DNA of 64,000 bases. It comes from Gelatoporia subvermispora B (taxonomy: Eukaryota > Basidiomycota > Agaricomycetes > Polyporales > Gelatoporiaceae). The notes below the pieces were generated by a model. The model saw nothing but the letters and a program-made list of their open reading frames with translations. It was not told the DNA's origin and did not search any database. Position 1 is the stretch's first letter. Each line of letters begins with the position of its first letter. Location of the stretch: positions 2,045,191 to 2,109,190 of the forward strand of contig KB445796.1 in the NCBI GenBank assembly GCA_000320605.2, in the 5' to 3' direction. The translations under genes were made by a program, and so were the position numbers. Below are positions 43,939-56,437 of this stretch, in pieces.

Positions 43939-46936
43939 CGTCGTGGTAGAAGTAGGAGCAGCGGTAGTAATGCGAGGTGCTACGGTTGGCAGCAGAGACC
44001 ACGGAGTATATATACTCAGTCTCGAGGAGACATGGTCCAAGCACGAGTTGAGCAACAGATGATGGCGCTCAGCGGCTCATCAGTACATAGACTCAGTGGG
44101 TATGCGCTTCGACGTCGGGTCCTGGTAAGCCCCGAGCTCGGACTTCGCGCGCGAAAGCCTGGCAAGTAGCGCAGAGTGGTGTGAAAGAATGAGGGGGAAC
44201 AAGCAGCGCGATAGACTAATACGCCGCGCAGCAGGCGGTAGCGAAGGACATCAGGCAAGGACCACAGTCGCCGCCGCTGAGATAATCGATCACAGTATAA
44301 GGGCTGTGTCGACACAGTGACACAGCTGGGCCATCTCTTCGGCACGGTTCATACGTTCATGGGCTACATCGCTCGCGCGCGAATCATGGACAAATGGTAC
44401 AGATAAGCCACTAGCTCAATGACTCGCGCGGGAGCAGATGTCGCGGGCGACGCACGAGCACTGTCATACGGCTGAATCGATGTTGTAGCATGCACATATG
44501 TTCCAGAGCACCGCCCGCCATACACGCTCGTCGCCAGAGACCCATCCCGCTCTGGCACAAGTCGCAGCAAACTATACAACGTCTAAAAGTGACGTCCTGC
44601 GAGACCCGGCGTCCCCGTGCGTCGCTGAGCTGGACAAAGTCCGCAGCACTGCCACTGAAGGTCCCAGTCTGTCTGTCGGCCGCGCCACAGGCCTGGCGTC
44701 GCGCTCGTGCTGCGGCTCAGGCTCTGCGTTGCTATTCTCTGCGGCTTCTGCAGGTGGGAACGCTGGACACAATGCTGGAAGTCCCGGTACCGTCGGGAAT
44801 TCGTAGAATAGGGTGTCGTCGTACGGCGACGCCGCGCTGTCTTGGCGAGTCAGAGGTCAGGTCAGCAGACTAATCATGTAGAGAGCATGTTCTCAAGTTA
44901 CATATCAGATTATTGCTGTTTGCATAATAGTTGGCACTCGCGACTTCCCACGATTTTTTGCTACATATACCGGCTGGGCGAGATTCTCGTCATATCTCAT
45001 CAACCACGCAGCGTACTACAATGATCATATGGACAAAATTGTAGTACTCATCGAGCTGCAGGTGCGCAGCGAAAGAACAAAGCGGAACGGATAAGTTGTG
45101 GTACTATGCTGTATGCGAGCCGCCTTGCCACCATGTCAGATGACATTCCGTTCACCAAGCAGCGGTATCACTGAAATACCCTTGGGAAATACTCCGGATT
45201 CACTCAGGGATGTATTCCTGAGGTGCATATACAGTGTTGGAACGGACAACATGTCTAGACATACTGCACTGTACGTGACGGAGGCCACTGCCTGCAGAGG
45301 TTGTCGAAGAGCACACCTTGCAACATGGATATATGCACATTTTGCACCAGCTTTGCCTCCCGCCCTTCAAAGAAAGTGGACAAAAGGTAGCTGGAGCCTG
45401 GAGTGGTTTGGGGCCGAACAGTGTTGATAGTGTTTCTTGTCGAGTGAAAAGCAATCACAGGTCATGGCAAGCCACCAAGCATGTAGTTCATCGCAGAGAC
45501 TGGTATTTGTGCTTTTCTTGCTGCTTGCTTCTCAGAGAGGGCGCGGGACCGACAACTAGAGTGGTTTGAAAGTGAACACTGTCAAGGTCGCGTCGTACTG
45601 AGCGAAAAGTCGTCATGGGTGGTGGCGGAGCCGAGCGTGAATAGTGCGCGCTAGGAGATGCACATTTTGCGTCCTTCTCTCTGTGCGCACCTCGGGATGG
45701 ATGAAAGGAACAAGTCTAGAGTAGTTTTGGAGTCGGGGGTGACGATGTCGAGTGGTGATAAGCGGAAAGTCCTTGGGCACGTACCACGAGTGGCGGCGGC
45801 CACGGTCATACCCAGCGCGGCACTAAAACCACCTCGTTTCGCTCCATTTTTGCGCTATGCACCTCCAGCTCGATGAGTACGTCAAGATCGTCTATAACAT
45901 TGTTGTACTACGTTGTGTGGTTCGGGAGCTACAACAAGAATCTCTCGCCGCCTGTACTCGCGACCAAAAATCGTGGGAAGTCGCGAGTGCCAACTATTAT
46001 GCAAACAGCAATAAGCATGCACGGCAGCGCTCGAGTGTGTGACAAACCGGACACAGAGAATCTACAGTCGAGTTTAGGTCGATCTAGCTGGCGCCGCAAA
46101 ACTCTCCCAGGGCAACGCAGAAAGCCCTAACCCCAAGGAGGGGTTCCAGCGCCTCGAATTGCGCGCTACGCAACCGACAGTTCCACGTCCCTCGGAACTT
46201 CCGGCATATCTGCTATATCTGCTTATTCCTATCCTATCTTGGGCATGTGGACAGTGATACATCAGCCAAGGTCCTAGTCGAAAAAGCGATCTATGTTATT
46301 GCGGTGTACTCGATGAATGGAAACACCCACACAGCCAAGTCATGGGTCTACGCCGCAGCGAAGTCTGACTCAAGGTTGCATGGAGACCGCTCACAATGGC
46401 TGTACGTCATAGCCCTGAATTGAGAGATGTGCCGCCAAGCTTGAGGGCTCGACGTGATTGAAGTAGAGTGAAGGCTCGTCAACAGCTCCTTTGTGTATCG
46501 TGACCTGGCTCTGCTCTAGAGGATACACCGGCTTCGTTTCGTAATACCCATGGTCCGATGATACAGACTTTCCGGGATTGCTTCGTTGTGGCCCTTCGAA
46601 AGATTCTTAATGGGCATGTTACGCTCTCTGGGGTGACCATCGGATTGCTTAGCAATGTACGCATACCGCAGTCAACCGTGATCACAGCCACGTTCTCGCA
46701 GCACGCAGCTCGGGAAGACGTCTGGAAACAGCCACGACCGTACGACTATGAGACGTGACTGGCAGAAGTTTGGCCCGCAGTTCACGTGGTATGTCTATAA
46801 AGTTGTAATATAGAGTCCCCGGAAGTCCAGTCCGCTTTCCACTTCAAACTTGCACTACTTCATTCGACCTGGTGTCGCTTTAGTTTACCCATCGCTCTCT
46901 GAACCATTAGTCGAACTTCCTCTATTCTTCTTCAAA
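43939..46936. other. Long gene-free region
   Basis: 3.0 kb. Open frames of 60-130 codons occur on both strands but none has a domain, signal peptide or workable splice model that I recognise. No repeats or mobile-element ends are obvious. The distal end holds the promoter of the small secreted protein gene. Confidence 0.5.
46796..46802 (+). promoter_or_regulatory. TATA-like box
   Basis: TATAAAG 141 bp upstream of the small secreted protein ATG; strongly expressed secreted-protein genes in this group often have one. Confidence 0.4.
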
Positions 46937-47561
46937 ATGCCTTCATCCCCCATTTTCATGTTGCTCTGCATTGCCGCCCTGACTGCAGCCCTTTTGACGG
47001 TTGCTGGTAGGAATTGTGTTAATCCGAACTTTATATGGGCTCGCTCACTTGCTTATTGTCGTTGCTGCAGCCCCTCTGGAATCGCGTCAAATCTCCGGCG
47101 ATTTCCAATGCAACCTCAACCGTCTCCTAATCATTACTGATCTCAATGATCTGCAGACTACCCTCACTACCCTCAGCGCTGAAGCTAGGTATCTATCATA
47201 CTTCTGAAACTCGCGACCGCGTTCTGACTGGCTTGCAGCGATGCTTCTACCAATGCCACGATCCAGGGTATTCAGACCGACATCACCGGAGCGCAGACTG
47301 CCATTGGCGTCATCTTGCAGGCTCTTGTTAATGGTCAAGATGCCCCTGGTGATGCTCGTGACCAGGTTGGCGGCAACCTCACTCTAGCGCAGGCGCCGCT
47401 CTTGAGTCTCAACTTGTATGTATAATTTCCCTTGCGATCAACACATACTCACGTCTGCCGTAAGCACCGATCCCGTCGCTGAGGCAAACGTCATCAAGGC
47501 TCAGACTCAGTTCAACAACTCGATTCTCGCCGCGAACGGAGTTCTCCAGAACTGCAACTGA
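46937..47561 (+). CDS. Small secreted protein
   Basis: join(46937..47006, 47071..47188, 47239..47415, 47465..47561), 153 aa. An N-terminal signal peptide (MPSSPIFMLLCIAALTAALL) is followed by a mature chain of about 130 residues with only two Cys, one near each end (DFQCNLNRL and LQNCN), which may pair. The middle is helical and rich in Thr, Ala and Gln (LNDLQTTLTTLSAEA, TDITGAQTAIGVILQALVNG). Basidiomycetes encode many such SSPs; this layout is familiar from lineage-specific secreted families without known function. Possible effector or cell-wall role is speculation. The last acceptor (gtaag) is less usual but keeps the frame. Confidence 0.78.
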
Positions 47562-48811
47562 TCGCTGATGCCTAGGTACGACGGACTCTTACATTTGGTT
47601 GACTACCTTGTATCCCGTAATCGTCGGGAAATCACACTCGTTGGAATACATAAGTAACGTTGAGGACTGAGAATAGATGCCGAAGGTGCGTAGAGTACTT
47701 GGGTTAACCGAAAGTAGTCATAAGAAAAATAGGAGGTCCAATGCAAGGCGAAGGTAGCTGTTTAATATTTCGAAGTGCGATGAGCGTCTTCATCAGGGGC
47801 AGTTGATGAACTCGAACGTTTCCCGCTTTTGCTTGGCGCCACTTGGACGCCTTTGTGCCGCATGGAAAGGCAAGGAAGACGCCGGCGAGCCTCGAAAAGC
47901 AAAAGACGTCAAAGACAGCGCGAGAAGATAGCGAAGAGTGCCATCGCAGATCTCGTTATGCAGCTATGTATGATCACTAGATCGAATGACTGCCTCTCTG
48001 TATGACTGACAGTCGTGATGTATTCTTGCCGAAGGAAGATAGGGAACCTTGGAGAGAATGTAGCGGGAGGTCACTAATATGTCGACCACACTCAACCACG
48101 AACCTCGCAGAATGTTCTCTGAATATAACAACTAGCTGTTCAAGGCCGTCATGAAAATCTCACTTGTGCTTTCGAGACTTTACGTCTTTCTTAGTCTATA
48201 AGCCCTCGAAAGGCGAGGAAAGTGAGAAAATCCCAATCCAATGGGACAGGGATTTTCCCGATTTTCTACTTTATGTCCCAAGCGAGAAAAGCGACACAAA
48301 AGCAGATCGAATATTTTCCTGATGCAAGATTGTCTGAGCTCTCCTGGCGCGAATGTGATATCGCTGGGTTTTGTATCGTTTATCCGAGTCTCTTGTGCTG
48401 ATACTGCACGATTATGTCGTATGCCCCAGACTATACTCTAGTCTCGTCATCCTCTGTGCTTTAGGTCTCGGTTCATTATCACGTCTTCACGTCTCCCGAA
48501 GTTGCTTTTCGCGATCGTCATCCATTATACACGGTTCATATATCATTCCGGAGCTCGTGTTTGTCGGGTAGTCGGAGCCCCAAACACACGTTACACGCAA
48601 CACGTTCAAGCACGAGACTGTGTAGTCCCGTGATCGTGATCACATCTCCAACTGAGATACAAATGGCTACGGCATAGATTGCTGCTCGCTCGCAACTCTC
48701 TCCGACCGTGGATCTTGTTTATCTAGGTACGATAACGCCGTGATCGAGGCTCAGCATAAGATCACACTCATTTTCTTCGTGATCAGCAGGCATCTGTCAC
48801 TGGTAGTCGAA
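47562..48811. other. Intergenic region
   Basis: 1.25 kb, AT-rich, between two plus-strand genes. No gene recognised. Confidence 0.5.
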
Positions 48812-50566
48812 ATGGATGTAGAAGACATCCAATGTTTGGCGGTCCATGACGCAGTACCGGCACTCGAGGATGCGGTTCGCGCTAAGCCGGACACGTCTCC
48901 TATAAATCGGATCCCAGTGGAAATTCTCTGTGGAATATTCAAACACTACGCTCATGATGTCATCCACACATCCCCGCCAATTTCTCCCCCACTGAACTAC
49001 CGCCGAGTTCGTGCCGATGAAGATAGGATGCCCTCGCGACAGGAGTATGCTTATACATGGACGAAAGTAATCAAAGTTTGTCGACGTTGGCATGATGCTG
49101 CATTGTCCTGTCCAGGGTTGTGGAGTGATATCGCTGTCACTCATTCGCAGTGGATAGCGAAAGTACTTGCTCGGACAGGCCAAACGCCCTTACACGTCTT
49201 GGCCGGACTCAGTTACAATCCCAAGGGCATCGATGCCCTCAAGCTCGTTCTGCAGGAGATGAATCGAGTATTCAGCCTTTGCATCTCACTGCCTCCGGGC
49301 TTGGTACCGGATCTTGCGGAGCATCTGCGCAATCTTCCACCTTCCCTCCTCAGTCTCGAGCTGATCTGGGGTAGCTGGTATGAAACGAGCAATTTGCCTC
49401 TTGTAGACGTCTCGGATATATACCTCCACTCACATTCTCCTTATCTCCGTCACATCAGTATCACAAACGTCCCAATCATGGATTGGACAAGCCCGATCTT
49501 GTGTCCGACGGTGACTACACTTTCGTGGAAGAAGCCCCACGGCTTGGAGAGAAAGGTCAAGATGTCAATAATCCTAGCTGCATTCAAAGCGATGTCGCTA
49601 CTCGAGAACGTCGAGCTTGAGAACGTTATACCTAACGAAATTGAGCAAGACTCTGCCCCGGGTGCCCACAGTGTGGAGCTGCCTCACCTCCGCACTCTCA
49701 AGATTCATGGAGATTACCTCACCCCTGAGACGTGCACCTCACTTCTACACAACCTTTCCCTTCCCGCTCTCTCATTCCTCCACTTGTCGTGTTTACCAAC
49801 GGAGACGGTGTCATTTATCCTTGCTCCGTTTTCCCCTTTACTTCAGAATCAGGCCAGGATCCACGCTCTTTCCATCAGGCTCTCCGGCTATTCCCTTCAA
49901 ATACACGCTTGGACAAGTCCCGGTGCTGAGCGATACCTTTCAGACATATCATCGGCGTCAGACTTCTTCATTGAGGATGTCTATGGGCCGACCGGTCCAG
50001 GCAATCTCAAGCCGAATATCTGCCTAGTGATGGATCTCAGTGACAGATCTCATTTGGGAACCCGCCTATTACTGGGGTTCTGCAAGAACATGCCGCTTTT
50101 GGACGTCAAGGCATTACGTGTACAAATGGCACAGGTCCTGTTGTACGAACAGTGGCGAGAGTTATTTTCCATGATGGACGGTGTTGCTTTCCTCCAGATC
50201 CAGAGTTTTCAGACCCCTGCACTCTTGCAGGCGCTGTATTCTCCGAGGACACTTCCGGAAAAACACGTGGTAGACCGCCTTGTAATGTCTGGGATCCACA
50301 CACTCCAGTTCGACGATTGCAGCCTCTTGGACGTATGGTGCCAGGCAGACGCCATGACCCGCCTGCTGTCCATCCTAGATCATCGCCGAGCCGGCGGGTC
50401 GCAACTACAGAGACTTATACTGAAACGCTGCTTTGTGCCAAACTCAGCCCAGATTGATGCTGCGAGAGCGACCATCGACGAGGTTTATTGCACCAACGTC
50501 CAGTCGATGAGAAAAGTTCAAGGTCGGGTGTCGGATGACGTTCCCGATGTGGCAGTTAAGGACTGA
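48812..50566 (+). CDS. F-box protein, intronless
   Basis: One exon of 584 aa. After a short acidic N-terminus the F-box begins NRIPVEILCGIFKHYAHD (about residues 40-57). It is interrupted by a roughly 35-residue insertion before WTKVIKVCRRWHDAALSCPGLWSDI, the typical arrangement of Agaricomycete F-box-like proteins. The remaining about 460 residues are an irregular leucine-rich region. The predicted role is substrate recruitment to an SCF ubiquitin ligase. It is not closely similar to the F-box gene at 6910. The ATG at 48812 is the first in frame that precedes the domain. Confidence 0.82.
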   Translation: MDVEDIQCLAVHDAVPALEDAVRAKPDTSPINRIPVEILCGIFKHYAHDVIHTSPPISPPLNYRRVRADEDRMPSRQEYAYTWTKVIKVCRRWHDAALSCPGLWSDIAVTHSQWIAKVLARTGQTPLHVLAGLSYNPKGIDALKLVLQEMNRVFSLCISLPPGLVPDLAEHLRNLPPSLLSLELIWGSWYETSNLPLVDVSDIYLHSHSPYLRHISITNVPIMDWTSPILCPTVTTLSWKKPHGLERKVKMSIILAAFKAMSLLENVELENVIPNEIEQDSAPGAHSVELPHLRTLKIHGDYLTPETCTSLLHNLSLPALSFLHLSCLPTETVSFILAPFSPLLQNQARIHALSIRLSGYSLQIHAWTSPGAERYLSDISSASDFFIEDVYGPTGPGNLKPNICLVMDLSDRSHLGTRLLLGFCKNMPLLDVKALRVQMAQVLLYEQWRELFSMMDGVAFLQIQSFQTPALLQALYSPRTLPEKHVVDRLVMSGIHTLQFDDCSLLDVWCQADAMTRLLSILDHRRAGGSQLQRLILKRCFVPNSAQIDAARATIDEVYCTNVQSMRKVQGRVSDDVPDVAVKD

Positions 50567-51326
50567 CAACGGCAGTCCGGCAAATACGGCCATATCGATT
50601 TCGATTTACTCGCATGCTGTATATTGAACATCTCCAGATATCATCGACCGCCCGCTCGGGCATCACAGCTTACATTGATATTCAATGCTAAAATACTACA
50701 TTCATAACATATGCGTACTGCCAGCGTCCGTTTTCCCGTATTTGACAATTAGAGTGTTGTTTGAGGTGATTCGATACCACATGTTCTACATTTCACTGTA
50801 GCTTTTATTGCAATTTATGCCCCCCGTCCCCCGTCCCCCGTCCCCCGTCCCCCGTCCCCCGTCCCCCGTCCCCCGTCCCGTGTCTCGTATTCCTGAATTC
50901 TCGCCTCATCGTTGTCTTTCAATCTTGGAGCCCTGTATTGTGACGCCTTCTCGGCAGCTGCACCGTAACCAGTTTATCTCGTGATTTTGTGCCTTTTCTT
51001 GTGCTTCTTGCAGATAATTGGCTGTAAATGCTCACTTGCTCGAATTTTTGATGGCTGAGCATCTTAGAGTACTCAAATGCGCGCCAAAACGCGACCCGTA
51101 TCGCGCGCAATGCACGTGGATGGTTACGGGATCGCGGCCATACACCCTGTTCAAAACTTCAACTAGTGCAGTTCGGTTCTGGCAGGACCAATCCCCATCA
51201 TGTTCGAGTTCTGCACTGCAGTCACTGCTCTGCATACTACTTCATGCTTCGCAGTGCAACGTATATGAGTACTAATACCGATTCCAGATTTCTCACTACG
51301 ATACACTGGGTAATGATACACTCTGC
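50567..51326. other. Intergenic region with a CCCCCGT array
   Basis: Convergent spacer between the F-box and aldo-keto reductase copy B genes. It contains the heptamer array at 50821. No gene seen. Confidence 0.55.
50821..50876 (+). repeat. CCCCCGT x8 tandem array
   Basis: Eight perfect head-to-tail copies of a 7-bp unit, followed by a partial CCCG. The minus strand reads ACGGGGG repeated and could fold as G-quadruplex; it does not match the usual fungal telomere unit TTAGGG. Confidence 0.95.
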
Positions 51327-52931
51327 TCACTGCGTCACCGGACGAATCGCCTGCTGCATCGGCCACCTGTCGAATTGAGCAGCTGTCAAGTGCTCGAATG
51401 AATACGCCGTTCCATTTCCCTGAACAGATTTTTCAATACCATGGCCCATTAACGCATAACACATAGCGCTAGAATTCACTCACAATGAGTTTATTCGGGA
51501 AACCGACATCGAATGACAGGATGCTCTCGAGGTACCTGATTTGCTCGCCGCTCAGAATAATCTCGAGTGCCTCCAGATTCTCCATGAGCTGCTCGACCTT
51601 CCGTGCACCAATAATCGGGAACACGTAGGCTGTCTTTTGCATCAAGTACGCGATAGCCACTGCTCGGAATGAGACATTCGTGAGTCCCCGGGCGTATCGC
51701 CAATGAGTGACGTCACGCTCACCAGCTCTGATGCTCTTCGCGCCGACCTGCTTGGCTACTTTCTCGAGTGCCTGACAGACCCTGCGTTCTTCTGGGGTTC
51801 TCTGCCAGTCAGGATTTCCGAAGAACAAAGAGCGACCTGTTCATATTTCAGTGAGTCGACTTAAGTATGAGCAGGGTAAACCAGTACCAACGTTTCTCCT
51901 GTGACTGCTTTTTAGCCTCTTCCTCGGCATCTGTACGGATCTTTCCACCTTCGAGGACATTCCAAGGGGAAAGGGCAAGCCCTGTAGTAAGGATAAGCAT
52001 TGTGATCACTTAGCTTTCCGAGAAATGTCACCGTGCGCGCGCGCCATAGGGATGATCTCCCGCTCGAAATCTCGCTGGAGGATGCTCCATGCACCCTGGT
52101 AGATCGAAAAGGGCGTCTTGGCAGTTAACTTGGCATATGTGTTCGCCTCCGTCACGACCCACGCGGGTGCGTTCGAGATGCCCTGGCGCGTTGATGTAAG
52201 TATCTGTTTACATGTATGCGATATTAATGCACACCAAGTACAGCACTTTGCCCTGTGCGACGAGATGGTGCAGGCCGTTCATGACCTCCGGAACACCTGC
52301 TGTAAAGTCCCACTAAGCAAGATCAGAATGCATCAGATTTGGGGGGCAACACGCAAGGCTCACGTCATGGACGTAGAGGATATCGATATAGGACGTGCGC
52401 AGCTTTTTGAGCGACGCGTCGACAGAGACCTGCAGCGACTTTACATTGCTTCCGACGCAATGTGTCCTCTGCTGAATGTCTTTTCCTCTGTTCCAGTGTC
52501 CAGTGTACTGCGAATGCGAAGCAAATCTGTCAGCATACATACCAGCATGACGCTCATCGAGGTACACAGACCTTCGTAGCAACAATCATCTGCTCGCGAT
52601 TGCCCCGCTTCTCCATCCACTCTCCGGTGATCTCTTCGCTCTCGCCATTCTGGTACGAGTTCGCGGTGTCGATGAAGTTCCCGCCCGCGTCAAAAAATGC
52701 GTCGAGGAGCGCGAAGCAATTCGCGCGCGTCTGCTCGCCTGCACCGAACGATGACCACGCCTCGCCGAGTGACAGTCCACGCAATGCGAGCGGCGAGACG
52801 TGCACCCCTGCGAGCGGCGATAGCTGGCGGTGCCGCCCGAGCGCAGTACGAGGCTCTGGCGCGGGTGCGAAGTATGCCTTCGTCGGATCGAATGCGGTCG
52901 TATTTTCTGGGGTTGAGTTATTTTCGGACAT
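51327..52931 (-). CDS. Aldo-keto reductase, aryl-alcohol dehydrogenase type (copy B)
   Basis: Complement of join(51327..51419, 51484..51659, 51723..51836, 51892..51981, 52032..52182, 52235..52312, 52364..52507, 52572..52931), 401 aa. Paralog of 42313-43938: seven of eight exons have identical lengths and the first differs by one codon. The catalytic tetrad is intact (Asp88, Tyr93, Lys120, His167). Differences include a Gly-to-Arg change in the segment after [12 protein letters not shown] (here LALRGLS), a changed exon-2 end (YVHD) and a different C-terminus (IRPVTQ). Predicted activity is NADPH-dependent reduction of aryl aldehydes. Copies A and B are separated by about 7.4 kb with two unrelated genes between them. 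Confidence 0.92.
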
Positions 52932-54255
52932 TGTCGTCGTCTAGGTTTCATCACCAGCGAGACCTCTGGAAATTTATGTGGTCGATGAAGCATCTATGCG
53001 ATGAGCGCATCATTACTGAGACGATCTTCGGCACGAGCTCTCCGACATGGTGGTGTAGTACTTGGGGTTGGGAGACGGCATGTGGTGCGAGAGGGCGAGA
53101 GATAATGCGCCGAGTAATTCTCCGCACACCAGACAACGCCGAGTGTAGAAAGTGTAGAAGTTGAGAACCTGATGTCCAGCGTATCCAGGGCCCACGTTGC
53201 TAGACATTCGAGATTCGATCACAGTCTAACATGGACGGCTTCGACACGGTTCTACAGAGGCGTGTCTTCGGCATGGCAATCTTGGCTATATTTGCTGACC
53301 TGAAGTAAGCAAATATGGCGTCATGCGGGAAGTTAGGTCATGATATACGTATGTGCGGCGGAAGAGAATTCCGAGGGGCGACATATTCCCGTAGCAATTG
53401 TGCGGCATGAAGCGTCATCGGGCACCGGCTCTGCCTCAGCGGCATGATAGGATCAGTATACGACTCGACTCGACCCCCACAAAGCTCAAAAAACGCACCA
53501 TGCCAATTTCGGAGTCCCTGTGTGCCGCTGAAATGAACCATGCCCACTCCGCCACCGCGGGCCCACCCCGCCGTCCGAATACACCACAGCTCTAGCAATG
53601 TTGTTCACAGGTGATAATACCGGCAATGCTGTAAATTCCGCTCTCGCCGGTCAGTCCGCTGGACCAGCGTACTGGCTCTTCCTCGTGTATTTTGCGCGCC
53701 ATTGCGGGCGTTTGGCGCAAATTCGATGTACATGTGCGAGGCGCGTCGGACATGTGTAGACGCCACCAAGCCTAGAAAGGAAGGCGAACTGTAGCCTGCG
53801 TCTACGACAGTGACGCTTCCCTGGAGACCTGAATGACCGCCTCCCGAGTGTACTTCCTCGGACCCTATCATGTGTCGCACCTCATACATGCAAATAAATC
53901 AAAGATGCAGACGAGCACAATCAAGTGGCGAGATAAGCTCCACAGGCCTGTGTGAAGGTCTGAGCAATGCATCAGGGGCAACGCGACTGCCTGGCTTACC
54001 GACTCTACACCCGGCCCGAAACTATTTGCAATAAGCTCAGCTACAGTTCAGTGATGTTCTCAAGAGGCTGGTGTCGTACCAACAGTTTCTATAATTTTTG
54101 AACACGCACTTAGAGCCATTTAGATCCAAAGAACGCAAGGTCTCGTTGTGTCAGGAAGGAATATCATGCGAAGTCCTAAACGTCTTTTTAATCACATTTA
54201 TCATACACAATCCCTCTAGAAAATACAGGTATCACGTCGAAACACATACGAGTCC
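52932..54255. other. Intergenic region
   Basis: 1.3 kb spacer between the start of aldo-keto reductase copy B and the end of the sugar permease gene. No gene recognised. Confidence 0.5.
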
Positions 54256-56437
54256 TTATGCGACCGTCTCCACGAACTCCTCGTCGGGCTTCTTGTCCAG
54301 CTCAGATGATATCTTCTCACTTTCCACACTTCCCTCTGGCGCAATTTCTGCAGCCTTCTCCTCTATCTCGTCTATTGTACGCAGACGGAAGCCACCTTGG
54401 CTGGCCTGAGAGACCACCATACCACTGCAAGAGACGCATAACTTAAGCGCATGAACGTCACAGCACGGCCTGAGGACTTACACTCCATATATCGTCATTA
54501 TCACGTATCCGACGAATGGTATAACGTATGAGTGCGCAGTGTTGTGATCCGCGATGGCACCCTGCATTGGCGGCCACCAGGCACCACCTCCCACACCCTA
54601 GAGACCATCATCAGTGGATCTCACACTAGCAAGGGCGCGCCACACACCATGACAATCAGGCCAGATCCGCGCTTGGTGTGACGCCCGAGGTTCTTAGTAC
54701 CGAGTGTGAAGATGACCTGTCAGAGAGAGTCGTGAGACGTCAGCGCAGTGGGAAAACACTGTGATACGCACGGGATAACAGATAGACTCGAAGAAGAACA
54801 GCGCAAACAGACATCCGACACCGGATCGCCCGGGACCGAAGGAGACACCGAGGGCGAAGGTTGCACATGCTATGCCATAGATACTCAGTAGCAGGGCTGG
54901 ATCGAAGAAATTAAGCAGTCCAACGCCAACAAATCTGCGAGGGCACGTCAGGTATAGCGTACATCGAACACAGATGAGAACGTACCGCCCAACTGCAAAT
55001 GTAATTTGACAATATGAGAACAGCTGGCTCGCGGTCGACTTAGAGATGCCTAAGCCCTGCTCTGTGAGGTAGTTTACAGCAAGCGCCGCGACCCCGACTT
55101 GCGCGCCACTTCAAGATTGTCAGTGAGTAAGGCAGGAGGGGGTAGAGGACTGCACAGCCTGCTACGCACACATAGGTTGTTTGCGCGACCCTACAGGGTC
55201 ATAAGTTAGATCTGGGCAGATCGAAAGAACGCAATGCCTACCATCCGAATATACAGTGGTACTGCTTCCAAAACGGCTCCTCATCTGCTTTGATCCCGGC
55301 TGCGTGCATCTCTCGAGCGAGAGCGTCCTCCGTTATATCTGGGAGGTCACAGAAGCTGAAGCATACTCAAATTTAGTGGGATGTATGGCATATGACTTGG
55401 TACGCACTAGAACAGGATGTTCAACACTACTCCGAGACCTGCTACAGCGAGGTACACCCTGTCAGGTTAGATAGTCAGCAATGGCACTGATATCACAATA
55501 CAACCACTTTACCATTGTACTGTGTCCAGTGTTGTCGCATTCTTGCCCTGGAAGAACCAACGCGAGGCGATCATTGGGCCTGCAAAGGTAGCGACACCTT
55601 GGAAGCCTTGGCTGAAGTTGAGCCGTGCGGCAGCATATTTCTGGGTCCCAAGAACGGAAATGTAGGAATTGGCTGCTACCTCAAGACAAGACAGACCGCA
55701 GCCTGCGATATATCTTCATGTCAGACGACGTGCCTGGCATGATGTTGAGATGTAGGTTGTCCACGTACCGATCACGAATGTGGATCCAACAAACCCTCCG
55801 TACTTTGCAAATTTCGCTGATGGCCAGAAGAATATTGCACCTAAACCACTGTTAATGCCATTTCAAGCTAGCAATCAAAGGCAGCAAACCAAGGGAGTAA
55901 AGCGAGAGTCCGAGATGAATGCCTTTCTGTAAAGTATGTCAGGCTCTGGAGACGGTTGCATCGCGGTATTGTCACCAAACCTTATAGCCATATCGGTTCA
56001 TCTACTGCGGATTAGCATCGTGGCACAGATAAGGACGACGACTATGGCTCACAAAAATTCCTGCGACCGGAGCAAAAACAAAATATGCTCCCTGTAATTT
56101 GTGAGCATCTTGGAGCGAGGAGTGCGCATCTAGGGACATACGAAATAGGCCAACTGCAGCAGGGTGCTCTGCAATTTCGAGATACCGAAGACGGTCTGGA
56201 AGTGAGAATTGAGGACATCGAGGAGCTGTCAGGCACACAAAAATTAGCCATAATGATTTGAAATAGCGTGAGCAGCTCGTACACCATATGCAAATCCCCA
56301 TGTGAAAAACAGGGACGTGACCAGCGCAAATGCAAAGGCCCAACGGCCGCGCGAGAGCTGCGTGCCTGGCGTAGTAAATAGCGGTCAGCATCGAGCGAGA
56401 TGTCAAAAACACCCAGCGCACCAGTTACACCGGTCAT
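54256..56437 (-). CDS. MFS sugar permease, L-fucose/glucose-galactose (FucP/GGP) type
   Basis: About 455 aa from sixteen small exons. Start MTGVTGTQLSRGRWAFAF; helix 1 ends SLFFTWGFAYG, then LLDVLNSHFQTVFGISK and QSTLLQLAYFGAYFVFAP. Later come CGLSCLEVAANSYISVLG, LNFSQGFQGVATFAGP, a cytosolic loop (YFCDLPDITEDALAREMHAAG), the second six-helix half, and an acidic tail ending FVETVA. The N-half motifs (WGF, LNxHFQ, NFSQ) are those of the FucP/GGP proton-sugar symporters; the substrate is not determined. The fifth exon is 21 nt (55981-56001, MNRYGYK). All junctions are GT-AG and phases agree throughout; I give only the outer limits. It is divergent from the acidic protein gene, 475 bp away. Confidence 0.88.

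Noticed and set aside
50821..50876. Telomere or subtelomere signal
   Set aside because: The unit CCCCCGT is not the fungal telomere repeat TTAGGG, and genes continue on both sides.
40651..52931. Secondary-metabolite cluster (SDR plus two aldo-keto reductases)
   Set aside because: No PKS, NRPS, terpene synthase, P450 or cluster regulator lies among them, and housekeeping genes such as RACK1 are adjacent.
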